A DNA stretch of 64,000 nt, taken from Vibrio sp. 14G-20 (GTDB lineage: Bacteria; Pseudomonadota; Gammaproteobacteria; Enterobacterales; Vibrionaceae). Both the position numbers and the translations under genes were made by a program. Below the pieces are notes generated by a model. The model ran no database searches. It was not told the origin of the DNA and worked only from the letters and a program-made list of their open reading frames with translations. Location of the stretch: positions 1 through 64,000 of the forward strand of contig NZ_JAPHPW010000019.1 of the NCBI RefSeq assembly GCF_026241515.1, read 5' to 3'. Shown piece after piece: positions 1-8,360 of the stretch; the first letter of the stretch is position 1, and each line of letters starts with the position of its first letter.

Positions 1-49
1 AAATCTGCCGGCACTGCCTTCGATGGTTCGAATCCGTCTCCCTCCACCA
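1..49 (+). tRNA. tRNA-Tyr, 3' part only (5' half lies outside the window)
   Basis: The window opens inside the anticodon loop. The first base fits the last anticodon base of a GTA anticodon, followed by the 3' anticodon stem, a long class II variable arm, the T arm (GGTTCGAATCC) and acceptor strand CTCCCTCC with encoded ACCA. The arrangement matches the tyrosine tRNA of enteric bacteria and vibrios. The amino-acid identity rests on that resemblance, because the D arm and most of the anticodon are not visible. Confidence 0.85.
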
Positions 50-72
50 TATTCTCCTTAATTGGAAAATCG

Positions 73-103
73 AAAAGCCAACTCATTGAGTTGGCTTTTT
101 TCG
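73..103 (+). terminator. Rho-independent terminator after tRNA-Tyr
   Basis: A 7-9 bp stem, GCCAACT paired with AGTTGGC, is followed by six T residues, 24 bases downstream of the tRNA CCA end. This is a textbook intrinsic terminator for the tRNA operon. Confidence 0.9.
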
Positions 104-236
104 TTTCTGAACGTTTTATTGATAAGCCCTGCCCTATTAAGGCTAAACTTGAAACCGCTTCTGTCTAAGTCCAACACTTCAAACTTCTATCCGTAGATCT
201 CACAACAAGATTGAACTCTTGAAGCTCACCGAGCGC

Positions 237-395
237 TCAGTCTCTCCAGACTTCCATGTGGCGTTCACATACCAAGTAAGCAGCGCAACCTAAGCAGTTT
301 GTAGATACATACTCCTCACACTCATCCGCTATTTGTTGTTTCTGTTGTAGTGGTATTTCAGGTTCTAGTATCGGCTCGAAAAACTCAGTCGTCAC
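237..395 (-). CDS. small Cys-containing hypothetical protein (52 aa)
   Basis: I do not recognise this family. The frame starts at GTG (395), preceded at good spacing by AGAGG, and ends with TGA. A second in-frame GTG lies 9 bases further upstream and is the alternative start. The product is 52 residues, acidic and Gln-rich in the N-terminal half. The C-terminal half has four Cys (residues 26, 34, 37 and 43, including a CxxC) and a His, ending in MEVWRD. The Cys pattern could bind a metal or an Fe-S cluster, but that is inference. It is convergent with the upstream tRNA-Tyr unit and has no gene partner nearby. The good ribosome site and non-random composition argue that it is real. Confidence 0.55.
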   Translation of the reverse strand: MTTEFFEPILEPEIPLQQKQQIADECEEYVSTNCLGCAAYLVCERHMEVWRD

Positions 396-612
396 GATGA
401 ACACCTCTATCTTGGTTAAATACCCCTATTGAATATCTAAATAGAATGGGTAACTTGCGTTCAGCCTAACTCACCGTTAGCACAAAGTATCACTCTAAAT
501 AATTGTCGTGATGATACCGTTTTCTACCAACGAAAATATCTAAAGAACTACATTTTCTATACCCCGAGGACAAACGCCCTTCTTAAAATTTACAGTTCCA
601 AACAACCGGACA
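396..612. other. non-coding spacer
   Basis: Between the small minus-strand gene and the next terminator I see no convincing open frame or RNA gene. The stretch is AT-rich and presumably holds the promoter of the 52-aa gene. Confidence 0.4.
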
Positions 613-648
613 CAAAAAAGCCCCTACAGATTTCTCCGTAGGGGCTTT
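613..648 (-). terminator. Rho-independent terminator of the Tim44-like gene
   Basis: On the minus strand AAAGCCCCTACGG pairs with a matching CTGTAGGGGCTTTTTT arm. The GC-rich stem of about 10 bp ends in a run of T. It lies about 50 bases after the stop codon of the Tim44-like gene. The A-rich left flank means it could also work from the other side. Confidence 0.85.
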
Positions 649-698
649 CAATAATCAAAGTAATATCTAGTTAACTCATTTTTAGTTAACTATCGAGA

Positions 699-1610
699 TT
701 AACCTTGAATACCAACAATTAGCCAAGGTGCATTGTCAGTAGTTAGATCGCGCTCTAAGTGCCAGATATCAGTGATATCTTCTTCGATGCCATCCGCTGT
801 ATCACGGTAACGACCACTAAACTGTAGGCTTAGTTGTGCTTTGCTACCATCGTGGTCAGCGCGAACGATTTCAGCATCAACGTACATTACGTCTGTGTGC
901 TGATCACCGTCTAGCTTGTTACGCTCAGCTTTTAGGTCTTCAAATAGGCTTGGAGACACGTACTCTTCAATCGTGTTTAGCTCGTTGTGGTTCCATGCAC
1001 CTTGCAGTGTACGGTAGTGCTCACGAGAGCCATTGATGAAGGCCGCTTGATCAAAGCCCGGTGGGTAGTTATGTGGAACATCGCTTTGTGCACCAAAACC
1101 AAAGCCACCAGCAGTGCCTTGTGATTGAGGTTGTGCTTGCTCGAAGTTATGAACATTTGGCTGTTGCTGCTTTGGTTGTTCAAACTTGTTCTGACCCATG
1201 CCGCCGAATGCTGGCTGTTGACCACGTGCATTCTGCTGATTCATAGAGCCCTGCTTAGCACCCAACATTCCGCGTAGGAATTTAAACGCTAGGAAAGCGA
1301 TCAGACCCATAATCAGAATATCCATGAACTGGATACCTTCAAATGCGCCACCAAAGAACGCCGCTAATAGACCACCAGCAAGTAGACCACCTAGCAGACC
1401 GCCCATAAGGCCTTTCTTGCTAGAGTTCGCCGCTGTGTTCTTACCCGTTTGATCTTGACGGATCGAATTCGTATTTTGTTGTTTTGGTGCTGGAGCCGTT
1501 TTAAAGCTTTTGCCAAATGACTTACCACCACCAAACTTTTTCGCTTCCGCGATTGGCGTCACCGCGACTGTTACCAACAGGATCGCGACTAGTGAGAAAA
1601 ATCGTTTCAT
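699..1610 (-). CDS. Tim44-like domain membrane protein
   Basis: The 303-aa protein has a Sec signal peptide (residues 1-23, ending AEAKK) and then a Gly/Lys/Ser-rich segment. A strongly hydrophobic Gly/Ala-rich stretch (about 68-112) should form one or two membrane segments. A Gln/Asn/Gly-rich linker follows (about 115-175). The C-terminal domain (about 185-300) resembles the Tim44/MBA1-like fold, with acidic DVMYVDAEIV and a conserved WLIVGIQ end. Bacterial Tim44-like proteins are widespread and poorly characterised; a membrane-anchoring or scaffold role is likely but unproven. The start is the only ATG before the signal peptide and is preceded by AAAGGATAATA. It is monocistronic, with its own terminator, and diverges from the TetR gene. 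Confidence 0.8.
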   Translation of the reverse strand: MKRFFSLVAILLVTVAVTPIAEAKKFGGGKSFGKSFKTAPAPKQQNTNSIRQDQTGKNTAANSSKKGLMGGLLGGLLAGGLLAAFFGGAFEGIQFMDILIMGLIAFLAFKFLRGMLGAKQGSMNQQNARGQQPAFGGMGQNKFEQPKQQQPNVHNFEQAQPQSQGTAGGFGFGAQSDVPHNYPPGFDQAAFINGSREHYRTLQGAWNHNELNTIEEYVSPSLFEDLKAERNKLDGDQHTDVMYVDAEIVRADHDGSKAQLSLQFSGRYRDTADGIEEDITDIWHLERDLTTDNAPWLIVGIQG

Positions 1611-1777
1611 TATTATCCTTTATAGGTTTCTTTATCTTTCGACACCTTAATCATACTCGTTAACAAAGAACAATGAAATATTCACGGTGTTTACACATGT
1701 ATCATAATATTGCGGCTATTAATTGGTTACTTAATTAGCGGAAGGATTGACGGCTATCGGGGAGGGCATTAAAATAT

Positions 1778-1790
1778 TGAACGATGTTCA
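1778..1790 (+). promoter_or_regulatory. candidate TetR operator (TGAAC-GAT-GTTCA)
   Basis: A perfect inverted repeat with 5 bp arms and a 3 bp centre sits 18-30 bases upstream of the TetR start codon. That is where an autoregulatory operator is expected. The assignment is by position and symmetry only; a short palindrome can occur by chance. Confidence 0.4.
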
Positions 1791-1807
1791 TTTACTAGAA
1801 ACTAATC

Positions 1808-2398
1808 ATGGCACGCAGAAACGATCACACTCGAGAACAATTAGTTCAGCTGACTTTAAAGACAGTGACAGACTTTTTAGACCAGCACTCTTATCACGAG
1901 TTAAGTCTACGTAAAATTGCCAATATGATTGGTTATGTTCCTAGTACATTGGTGAATGTATTCGGCAACTACAACCTACTGCTTTTGCACGTTGTTGCTC
2001 AAACATTAGATGAACTGGCGTCTGAATCTGCGGCCGCAGTTGAACAATCGAGCAATCCTCAACAAGCTCTATTCAACCTTGCTTACTGCTACCATGACTT
2101 TGCACAGAAACACCCTCACCGTTGGCAGCTTATTTTTGAGCACAACATGAACGGTGAAAACCTTCCTGAATGGCAATCGAACCGTATCGATAAAATGACC
2201 GGTATGCTTGAGCAGCTTCTGGTGGCTATTGCTCCTGAACATACAGAAAGCGAAGTCGTTAAAGCCAGCCGTGTATTATGGTCTGGAGTACATGGAATTA
2301 CTCTACTTAGCGTTGATGATAAGTTTTTTGCTTCTGAGCCTATCGATGGTAAAGAACTGATCAATAACCTAGTCTCAAACTACCTAACCAACTGGTAA
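1808..2398 (+). CDS. TetR/AcrR-family transcriptional regulator
   Basis: The 196-aa protein has a typical TetR N-terminal helix-turn-helix (about residues 8-55; LSLRKIANMIGYVPSTLVNVFGNYNLLL) and an all-helical ligand-binding domain. The C-terminal half, with LFNLAYCYHDFAQKHPHRW and WSGVHGIT, looks like the WHG-type TetR C-terminal domain. The MFS-acyltransferase gene begins 17 bases downstream, so the two are probably co-transcribed. This suggests that the regulator controls lysophospholipid or acyl-chain handling. Its ligand cannot be read from sequence. The ribosome site is weak (AGAAAC region). Confidence 0.88.
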   Translation: MARRNDHTREQLVQLTLKTVTDFLDQHSYHELSLRKIANMIGYVPSTLVNVFGNYNLLLLHVVAQTLDELASESAAAVEQSSNPQQALFNLAYCYHDFAQKHPHRWQLIFEHNMNGENLPEWQSNRIDKMTGMLEQLLVAIAPEHTESEVVKASRVLWSGVHGITLLSVDDKFFASEPIDGKELINNLVSNYLTNW

Positions 2399-2415
2399 GC
2401 ATCCAAGGAAAGAGA

Positions 2416-4290
2416 ATGAACAACAGCAGCCAATCTTCGCTGTTAACGCAAAAAAGGTTCCTACCCTACTTTATTACCCAATTTCTGGGAGCCTTTAATG
2501 ACAACATCTTCAAAAATGTTCTGTTACTGTTTGTTGCTTTCGCAAGCGTAGACACGCTGCCTATCTCCAGTAATTTATTCATAAATTTGGCTGCAGGCCT
2601 GTTTATTCTGCCCTTCTTCCTATTTTCTGCTTTGGCCGGTGTACTGGCTGATAAATACGAAAAATCTTGGTTTATCCGAAAAGTTAAGCTCCTTGAAGTG
2701 GTGATCATGTCACTGGGTGCGATCGGGTTTATCTATGAAAGCTACGGAATATTGCTATTACTGCTGTTTCTAATGGGAACACAAAGTGCCTTCTTTGGCC
2801 CTGTAAAATACGCCCTACTTCCACAACAACTAAAGACAAAAGAGCTCGTTTCTGGCAATGCTCTAGTTGAGACCGGTACATTCCTAGCGATTCTGATTGG
2901 TACTCTTGGTGCTGGCATTATTGCTTCAGAAGAAGGCGCTAAGCTTATTGCTGCTGTGTGTATCGTGTCATTCGCGGTTCTTGGTTACGTATCAAGCTGC
3001 TTTATCCCTGAAGCGCCAAGTAACGCACCTGATTTGAAAGTGAAGTGGCAGCCAGTAAAGCTGACCCGAGCAACACTTGCGATTGCCAAAAAAGACCGCC
3101 CAACCTTCCAAGCGCTGATGTCTATTAGTTGGTTCTGGTTCCTTGGCGCGGCTTACCTCACTCAATTCCCGAACTTCACTAAGCTGCACTTAAATGGCAC
3201 TGAAAGTTCGGTCGCCTTTTTGTTAGCACTGTTCTCGGTAGGCATTGCCATCGGTTCTTTAGCGTGTGACAAGTTATCCAATCACAGAATTGAAATCGGC
3301 ATAGTGCCAATGGGCAGCTTGGGGATTTCAGTATTTGGCATATTAATGGCGATATCAATTCCTGAATCGCTGCCTGATTTCGGCTCATTCCACCAATTCG
3401 TCACCCACTCAGAACTTTGGCCACTGTTTGCTTACTTGCTGCTGCTTGGGATATCTGGCGGTATCTTTATTGTCCCTCTGTATTCCTTGATGCAGTTACG
3501 AGCAAAGCCAGATGAGCGAGCGCAAGTCATTGCCGGACTCAACATCTACAACTCACTGTTCATGGTGGGAAGTGCTGTACTAGGCATCGTTTGCCTGAGT
3601 GTGTTTGAGCTTTCCATTCCACAATTGTTTGTATTGCTGGCGGCAGGTAACACTTTGGTGATGCTGTACCTGTTTTATCAGGTGCCTATCTATGCGTTCC
3701 GCTTTTTCACTTGGGTGGTGACTCACACCATGTATCGTGTAAAGCATAAGAACCTACATCACTTGCCTGAGAAAGGCGGCGCACTAATCGTCTGCAACCA
3801 TGTGAGTTATATGGATGCACTGCTGTTGAGTGCGGTTTGCCCACGTTTGATTCGCTTTGTGATGGAAGAGGATTACACCAAGTTACCGCCGATTCGACGC
3901 TTCTTGAAAAGAGCTGGGGTTATTCCAATCTCCGCGACCAATCGCGGCTCTATTCGTAACGCTTTCAAAGAAGTGGAACAAGCGCTTCATGAAGGTCACA
4001 TCGTGTGTATCTTCCCTGAAGGTAAACTCACCTCTGATGGTGAAGTGGCAGAGTTCATGCGTGGCATGGAGCTGATTATTAGACGCTCTCCTGTCCCAGT
4101 GATTCCAATGGCACTTAAAGGCCTTTGGGGCAGCTACTTTAGCCGCTTCAAAGGACGAGCATGCAAAGGGCTACCAAGCCGTTTCTGGACTAAGCTAGAG
4201 ATTGAAGCTGGTGAGCCCATTCCACCGAAGGAAGCGACGTGCGAGACACTTCGTCAATCGGTTGCTGAACTCCGTGGATCGCTACAATAA
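2416..4290 (+). CDS. MFS transporter-PlsC acyltransferase fusion (LplT-Aas-like)
   Basis: In this 624-aa fusion, residues 1 to about 410 are an MFS transporter with about 12 membrane helices. It resembles LplT, the lysophospholipid flippase, with the LplT-type opening FLGAFNDNIFKN. Residues about 430-620 are a PlsC-type glycerolipid acyltransferase with NHVSYMD (catalytic His462 and Asp467) and the substrate-binding block FPEGKLTSDG. In E. coli, LplT flips lysophospholipid inward and the separate enzyme Aas re-acylates it. Here transport and acyl transfer are on one chain, and Aas's acyl-ACP synthetase domain is missing. The likely job is inner-membrane phospholipid repair or remodelling. AAGGAAAGAG precedes the ATG. 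The gene sits right behind a TetR gene. Confidence 0.85.
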   Translation: MNNSSQSSLLTQKRFLPYFITQFLGAFNDNIFKNVLLLFVAFASVDTLPISSNLFINLAAGLFILPFFLFSALAGVLADKYEKSWFIRKVKLLEVVIMSLGAIGFIYESYGILLLLLFLMGTQSAFFGPVKYALLPQQLKTKELVSGNALVETGTFLAILIGTLGAGIIASEEGAKLIAAVCIVSFAVLGYVSSCFIPEAPSNAPDLKVKWQPVKLTRATLAIAKKDRPTFQALMSISWFWFLGAAYLTQFPNFTKLHLNGTESSVAFLLALFSVGIAIGSLACDKLSNHRIEIGIVPMGSLGISVFGILMAISIPESLPDFGSFHQFVTHSELWPLFAYLLLLGISGGIFIVPLYSLMQLRAKPDERAQVIAGLNIYNSLFMVGSAVLGIVCLSVFELSIPQLFVLLAAGNTLVMLYLFYQVPIYAFRFFTWVVTHTMYRVKHKNLHHLPEKGGALIVCNHVSYMDALLLSAVCPRLIRFVMEEDYTKLPPIRRFLKRAGVIPISATNRGSIRNAFKEVEQALHEGHIVCIFPEGKLTSDGEVAEFMRGMELIIRRSPVPVIPMALKGLWGSYFSRFKGRACKGLPSRFWTKLEIEAGEPIPPKEATCETLRQSVAELRGSLQ

Positions 4291-4330
4291 CTCGTTAAAC
4301 TCACGCTTTATTACGCCAAATTCATAGCCA

Positions 4331-4365
4331 TGAACAAACGTTTAGTTTTTCTTAACGTTTGTTCA
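4331..4365. other. long perfect inverted repeat between two plus-strand genes
   Basis: TGAACAAACGTT and AACGTTTGTTCA are 12 bp perfect arms around an 11-base T-rich loop, 40 bases after the MFS-PlsC stop. No clean T-run follows, so it is not a standard terminator. It may be a weak terminator or a protein-binding site in front of the YeiH-family gene. Confidence 0.5.
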
Positions 4366-4447
4366 ATTCATTTAGACTTACTTATCATTAAGTTAAGCGT
4401 ATAGTCTTCGCTATGCTGCCATAACCAGAAATGACAAAAACAATATA

Positions 4448-5368
4448 ATGAAAATGAATAAGTCCATTCCGTTTTATCTTGCTGCTATATTTTGCTTAAC
4501 CCCATGGGTAAGCTCCCCTACTGCGCTGGTTATCGGTTTTCTACTTGCGAGCTTAGGCTTGGTGCCTGAGAACGTAGAGGTTGGCAAATTAACTAAGAAG
4601 CTACTGGCTTACTCTATTGTCGGCTTAGGTTTCGGTATTCAATTCGAGAAAGCGCTAGCAGTAACAGGCGACGGTATTGGTTTGATCATCACTACCATCA
4701 TCGGCACGCTAGTGATTGGCTGGTTCTTAGCGAAACGTATGGGGCTAGATCGTACCACAGGCTATCTTATCTCTTCTGGCACCGCTATTTGCGGTGGTAG
4801 CGCGATTGCAGCTGTAGCTCCAGCCATCAAAGCAGAAGATGAACAGATTGGTTTGGCGTTGGCTACGGTCTTCGTACTGAACTCAGTGGCGCTGTTTCTA
4901 TTTCCAATGATTGGCCATGCGCTTGAATTAAGCCAACAGACGTTCGGTACTTGGGCGGCAATCGCGATTCACGATACCTCTTCGGTTGTTGGTGCAGCAT
5001 CAGCTTATGGTGAGGAAGCACTGACTACAGCGACAACACTTAAGCTAGCGCGTGCACTTTGGATCATCCCAATTGCTTTAGTTAGCGCAATGATCTTCAA
5101 GAGCGATCAAAAGAAGATTACCGTTCCCTACTTCATTTTCTTCTACTGTGCGGCTATCGCGGTGAGTGACTTATTACCACAGTTTGAGATGGTGTATCAG
5201 GGGATCTTTGATGTGTCTAAGCGTGCATTGGTTGTGTGTCTGTTCTTGATTGGCTGTGGCATCTCTGTAGAGAAACTGAAAGCGGCCGGACCAAAGCCAT
5301 TGATGTTTGGTATTTCGATGTGGGTGATGATTTCTACAGGTTCGTTAGCTTGGTTAACCCTCGCTTAA
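4448..5368 (+). CDS. YeiH/UPF0324-family putative sulfate exporter
   Basis: This 306-aa polytopic membrane protein has about ten hydrophobic segments. Family hallmarks include [39 protein letters not shown] and [17 protein letters not shown]. The family (Cons_hypoth698, E. coli YeiH) is annotated as putative sulfate exporters, but substrate evidence is thin. In enterics yeiH is often next to a LysR regulator; none is present here. The chosen ATG gives an N-terminus that runs directly into the first membrane segment. The gene is monocistronic, with a terminator 48 bases after the stop. Confidence 0.82.
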   Translation: MKMNKSIPFYLAAIFCLTPWVSSPTALVIGFLLASLGLVPENVEVGKLTKKLLAYSIVGLGFGIQFEKALAVTGDGIGLIITTIIGTLVIGWFLAKRMGLDRTTGYLISSGTAICGGSAIAAVAPAIKAEDEQIGLALATVFVLNSVALFLFPMIGHALELSQQTFGTWAAIAIHDTSSVVGAASAYGEEALTTATTLKLARALWIIPIALVSAMIFKSDQKKITVPYFIFFYCAAIAVSDLLPQFEMVYQGIFDVSKRALVVCLFLIGCGISVEKLKAAGPKPLMFGISMWVMISTGSLAWLTLA

Positions 5369-5410
5369 TCTCACGAAAACTGAATCTCTCGCAAAAATAG
5401 CGAACAACAA

Positions 5411-5446
5411 AACAAAAAGGCAAAGCTTGTATGGGCTTTGCCTTTA
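5411..5446. terminator. bidirectional terminator between converging genes
   Basis: An 11 bp stem, AAAGGCAAAGC with GCTTTGCCTTT, lies between the YeiH-family stop and the stop of the small minus-strand gene. On the minus strand it is followed by TTTGTTTTGTTGTT, and on the plus strand by ATCGTTTG, so it can serve both genes. Confidence 0.85.
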
Positions 5447-5474
5447 TCGTTTGTTGTCTATATTGACCAAAATA

Positions 5475-5639
5475 CTATTCAAACAGGGGCTTATCACTCT
5501 TCTTGCTCTCTCTTTTCATCAAAACCAATACCACAACTAACACGAACGCGGTGAGCTCAGCTAACGAGCGTGTCAGCCCTGACGATGTTATCGCTTGGCC
5601 TATCTGCAGTAATACCGCAATGATGAGCGCAATTTTCAT
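5475..5639 (-). CDS. small single-pass membrane protein (54 aa)
   Basis: I do not recognise a named family. The frame begins ATG (5639) with AAGG seven bases upstream and encodes 54 residues. A hydrophobic N-terminus (MKIALIIAVLLQIGQAI) is followed by a short polar turn. A second hydrophobic run (LTAFVLVVVLVLMKR) comes next, then a charged tail, KRESKKSDKPLFE. It could be a two-helix hairpin or a signal anchor. The positive residues after the second helix predict a cytoplasmic C-terminus. It has its own terminator. The opposite-strand frame over the same bases is low-complexity and lacks a ribosome site, so I take the minus strand as coding. Confidence 0.6.
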   Translation of the reverse strand: MKIALIIAVLLQIGQAITSSGLTRSLAELTAFVLVVVLVLMKRESKKSDKPLFE

Positions 5640-5795
5640 AATAAGACCTTATTCTATAATCCGTTATTTATATGGCTTATTATGATGGATGGTTATAAAG
5701 ATAATAAATTCTGTTTTGAACTATCTAATCGCTAAATTAACTAACCGTCTTCCAATCTAGCAAACCACAAACACCTTCCAGAGATGTGCGGCTTT

Positions 5796-7226
5796 CTAGT
5801 TCCTATGCTGAAACAACCAAGATGCTAAGCCCGACCTAGATACCTTAATGCCCTGCTGCTCTTGCTCAGGTATTTGATAATACTCGATAGGGAATTTGAA
5901 TCGCTCTAAGCTCCCTTGTAACTGTTTTGCAAACCAGTCTTTGGTCGGTAGTTCATCACAGTCAACGATCGCAATCGGTCTAAAGCCAAATTCACTGTCT
6001 TCAATAGGGATCACAAAGGCTTGTTTAACTTCAGGTAATTGGTTGAGTGCTCGCTCAATTTCTTCACAGTGGATATTCTCTCCCCCAGAAATAAACTGGT
6101 TATCAGCACGACCAATAATCGATACTTGTTCGCCATCCCATTCGCCGAGGTCTTTGCTGTCGAACCAACCTTGGTCATCCACCAGTGGTGTTAAGTCACC
6201 TTGATAGTAATAACCAGAAGCAAGCGTATTTCCGCCAATAAAGATACGTTGATCTTCAATTTTCAACTGGCGTTGGTCGAGAACAAAACCTGCAGTATTA
6301 CTAGAATCGACTTGCTTCGCGGTCACTGTTGAAGCCGCTTCTGTCATGCCGTATCCAAGCCAAGTTTCAATGCCCATTTGTTGAGCTTCAAGCCCTAGCG
6401 CTTCTGGGATATGGCTCCCACCTAACAACACATGAGTTAAAGTAAGTGCTTGCTTACTCTGCAATAACCTATGTAGTTGAGTAGCCACTAAAGAGGCATG
6501 ACTGCAACCTTCGATGTCTGACTCAAGCTTACCTTGACCTATTTTGATACAACCACCAGCAGCTAGCCAACGATGGACAATCGCTAATCCCGATACGTGG
6601 TACATCGGCAAGCTAAGTAGCCAAGTGTTAGCTTGTTCAAAGTTGAAAACGTCGAGTAAACCCTGAGCTGAACATAAGTGTTGCTGCAACGTGTGCGCCA
6701 CCGCTTTCGGGTTTCCGGTAGAGCCAGAAGTGAATACGATGCTCGCTAAAGATTGAGGATTAAAGTTAGGATTTTCCGGTGTTGTTGGCTTGTCATCACC
6801 ATCGACCTTAACTTCGCTCAAGCAAAGTAACGTCACCAATATGGTCTTGAGGTCAACAGCATCAGAATGATCTAACCCACAGCTATCTAATAGCCAAAGG
6901 TAACGTCTGTCTAACTGACCATAGAGGGATTCAAGCTTCTGCGTTAAACGAGCTTTCGGCTGAGGCATGGTAAACGCACAAACCACACCTAAATTTAAGG
7001 CCGCAAGATACACTGGAATCACTTCAGCTTGGTTCTTACCGACAATCGTCAGTACATCACCTGCAGATAGGCCTTGATGAGACAACTGTTGTTGGTACTC
7101 ACTCACCAGCACAGACACTTGCTGCCAAGTGTAAGCGCGGTTAGGAATCACTAACGCTGTTTGATGTGGGTTCTGCTGCGCCCACTGTACCCAGAGCGGG
7201 TGATGATTAGATTGTGGGCGCATCAT
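5796..7226 (-). CDS. menE: o-succinylbenzoate-CoA ligase MenE
   Basis: The 476-aa enzyme is a member of the ANL adenylate-forming superfamily. It activates o-succinylbenzoate with ATP and CoA in menaquinone synthesis, in the cytoplasm. The AMP-binding P-loop-like motif IVFTSGSTGNPKAV is visible, as are the LGYGMTEAAS block and, near the C-terminus, IGRADNQFISGGENI (hinge region). It is the last gene of the menF-D-H-B-C-E operon, 52 bases after menC. Two consecutive ATG codons open the frame. I keep the first, but the ribosome site is weak for both. Its length is close to the enteric enzymes. Confidence 0.93.
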   Translation of the reverse strand: MMRPQSNHHPLWVQWAQQNPHQTALVIPNRAYTWQQVSVLVSEYQQQLSHQGLSAGDVLTIVGKNQAEVIPVYLAALNLGVVCAFTMPQPKARLTQKLESLYGQLDRRYLWLLDSCGLDHSDAVDLKTILVTLLCLSEVKVDGDDKPTTPENPNFNPQSLASIVFTSGSTGNPKAVAHTLQQHLCSAQGLLDVFNFEQANTWLLSLPMYHVSGLAIVHRWLAAGGCIKIGQGKLESDIEGCSHASLVATQLHRLLQSKQALTLTHVLLGGSHIPEALGLEAQQMGIETWLGYGMTEAASTVTAKQVDSSNTAGFVLDQRQLKIEDQRIFIGGNTLASGYYYQGDLTPLVDDQGWFDSKDLGEWDGEQVSIIGRADNQFISGGENIHCEEIERALNQLPEVKQAFVIPIEDSEFGFRPIAIVDCDELPTKDWFAKQLQGSLERFKFPIEYYQIPEQEQQGIKVSRSGLASWLFQHRN

Positions 7227-7278
7227 AAGATAACCAAGTTATAGATTGAGAACGGTCTAAGCCAATCGAACGATCAGA

Positions 7279-8286
7279 CTAAGAAGACCAAATCAATTGT
7301 TGCTGTTCAAGCGTTGAAACTGGAAGCTGACAACCCGGCCAAGAGACTTCTAGCTGTTGCTGATACAAGCCAATCGTATCAAGCCCCGGCACTTCATTAG
7401 GTAAGTACTGCTGCGCCAATCGAGCAACCTGAGTTAATCCAAGGCTAGACTCTATGCTTGAGCTTAGTACTGGTTTAATACCAAGTTGTTGCGCGCGCTC
7501 AATGATAGCAACACAACGCTCTACTGAGCCAATCAAGGTTGGTTTAATCACAACCGCCTTAACACCCGTTAAATCACTAAGATCAAACTCAGGGCTTCGC
7601 ACCGCTTCTTGTAGTGTCTCATCCCATGCAATCGCCACACCGTGGTCGATGGCAAAGGCCAAGCTGTCTTCTGGTTTCTGACAAGGCTCTTCAATAAAGC
7701 TAATACGTTGACGCAGCGAAGGCGAAATGTACTTGATGAACTGCTTGGCTTTTTCAGGCTTCCACGCGCGGTTAGCATCTAGTCTTAGCGTTAAATCAGG
7801 AATCGACTCAAGGAATAAGTTCACCAGCATGCCATCACGGATTGCTTCATAAAGGCCAACTTTTACCTTAGCGACCTTCTCACCTTCCATCTCATTAAGC
7901 ACAGGAATAAGTTCATCAGGGTCACCGGTACATAAAGGTGCAGCTCGGTAGTTACCTTCAGCATTAAGATCGCCTCGTAATTCCATCAATGCCATTGAAA
8001 AGCCAAACGCAACTGACGGATATAACTCATCGAATGGGGTGTGGGGTTTGTTGTGACTCCAAAGCTCTAGCTCGTTTTGCAGCTGAATACCGGCTTGCGC
8101 AGCATCTTCTTGGCTAAAGCCCGGCAGAGGCGCAACTTCACCAAAACCGGTTTTACCATCACACTCAAGTTGGATGACGTAGCCAACGCGCTCGCTCAGC
8201 TTATTATCACGCAGCACTACACCGCTATCCATAGGTAGTTGATAACGATATAGTTTAGCGTGACGTTGGGAATTCATTGAATTCAT
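7279..8286 (-). CDS. menC: o-succinylbenzoate synthase MenC
   Basis: This 335-aa enolase-superfamily enzyme dehydrates SHCHC to o-succinylbenzoate. VAKVKVGLYEAIRDG carries the catalytic KxK lysine pair. LRLDANRAW, SFIEEPC and IAWDETLQE supply the metal-binding Asp/Glu residues, and KAVVIKPTLIGS the second catalytic lysine. The start ATG follows AGGAAACCTT; a second in-frame ATG four codons later is a possible alternative. It lies between menB and menE in the operon, behind a terminator-like hairpin. Confidence 0.94.
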   Translation of the reverse strand: MNSMNSQRHAKLYRYQLPMDSGVVLRDNKLSERVGYVIQLECDGKTGFGEVAPLPGFSQEDAAQAGIQLQNELELWSHNKPHTPFDELYPSVAFGFSMALMELRGDLNAEGNYRAAPLCTGDPDELIPVLNEMEGEKVAKVKVGLYEAIRDGMLVNLFLESIPDLTLRLDANRAWKPEKAKQFIKYISPSLRQRISFIEEPCQKPEDSLAFAIDHGVAIAWDETLQEAVRSPEFDLSDLTGVKAVVIKPTLIGSVERCVAIIERAQQLGIKPVLSSSIESSLGLTQVARLAQQYLPNEVPGLDTIGLYQQQLEVSWPGCQLPVSTLEQQQLIWSS

Positions 8287-8318
8287 AAGGTTTCCTAAAA
8301 AACGGGAACATCAAAACA

Positions 8319-8343
8319 AAACGAGCCGCTATTTAGCGACTCA
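8319..8343 (-). terminator. terminator-like hairpin between menB and menC
   Basis: On the minus strand GAGTCGCT-AAAT-AGCGGCTC (8 bp with one G-U) is followed by GTTTTGTTTTG. It sits in the 74-base menB-menC gap and probably attenuates rather than ends transcription, lowering menC and menE relative to menB. Confidence 0.55.
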
Positions 8344-8360
8344 TTTTGAAGAGGAGAAAG

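Noticed and set aside
977-1246. Frames on both strands inside the Tim44-like gene
   Set aside because: These are products of its Gln/Gly-rich repetitive composition; none has a ribosome site or family resemblance.
5503-5685. 60-codon plus-strand frame
   Set aside because: It is Thr/Asn/Ser low-complexity without a ribosome site; the minus strand over the same bases encodes a much better small membrane protein.
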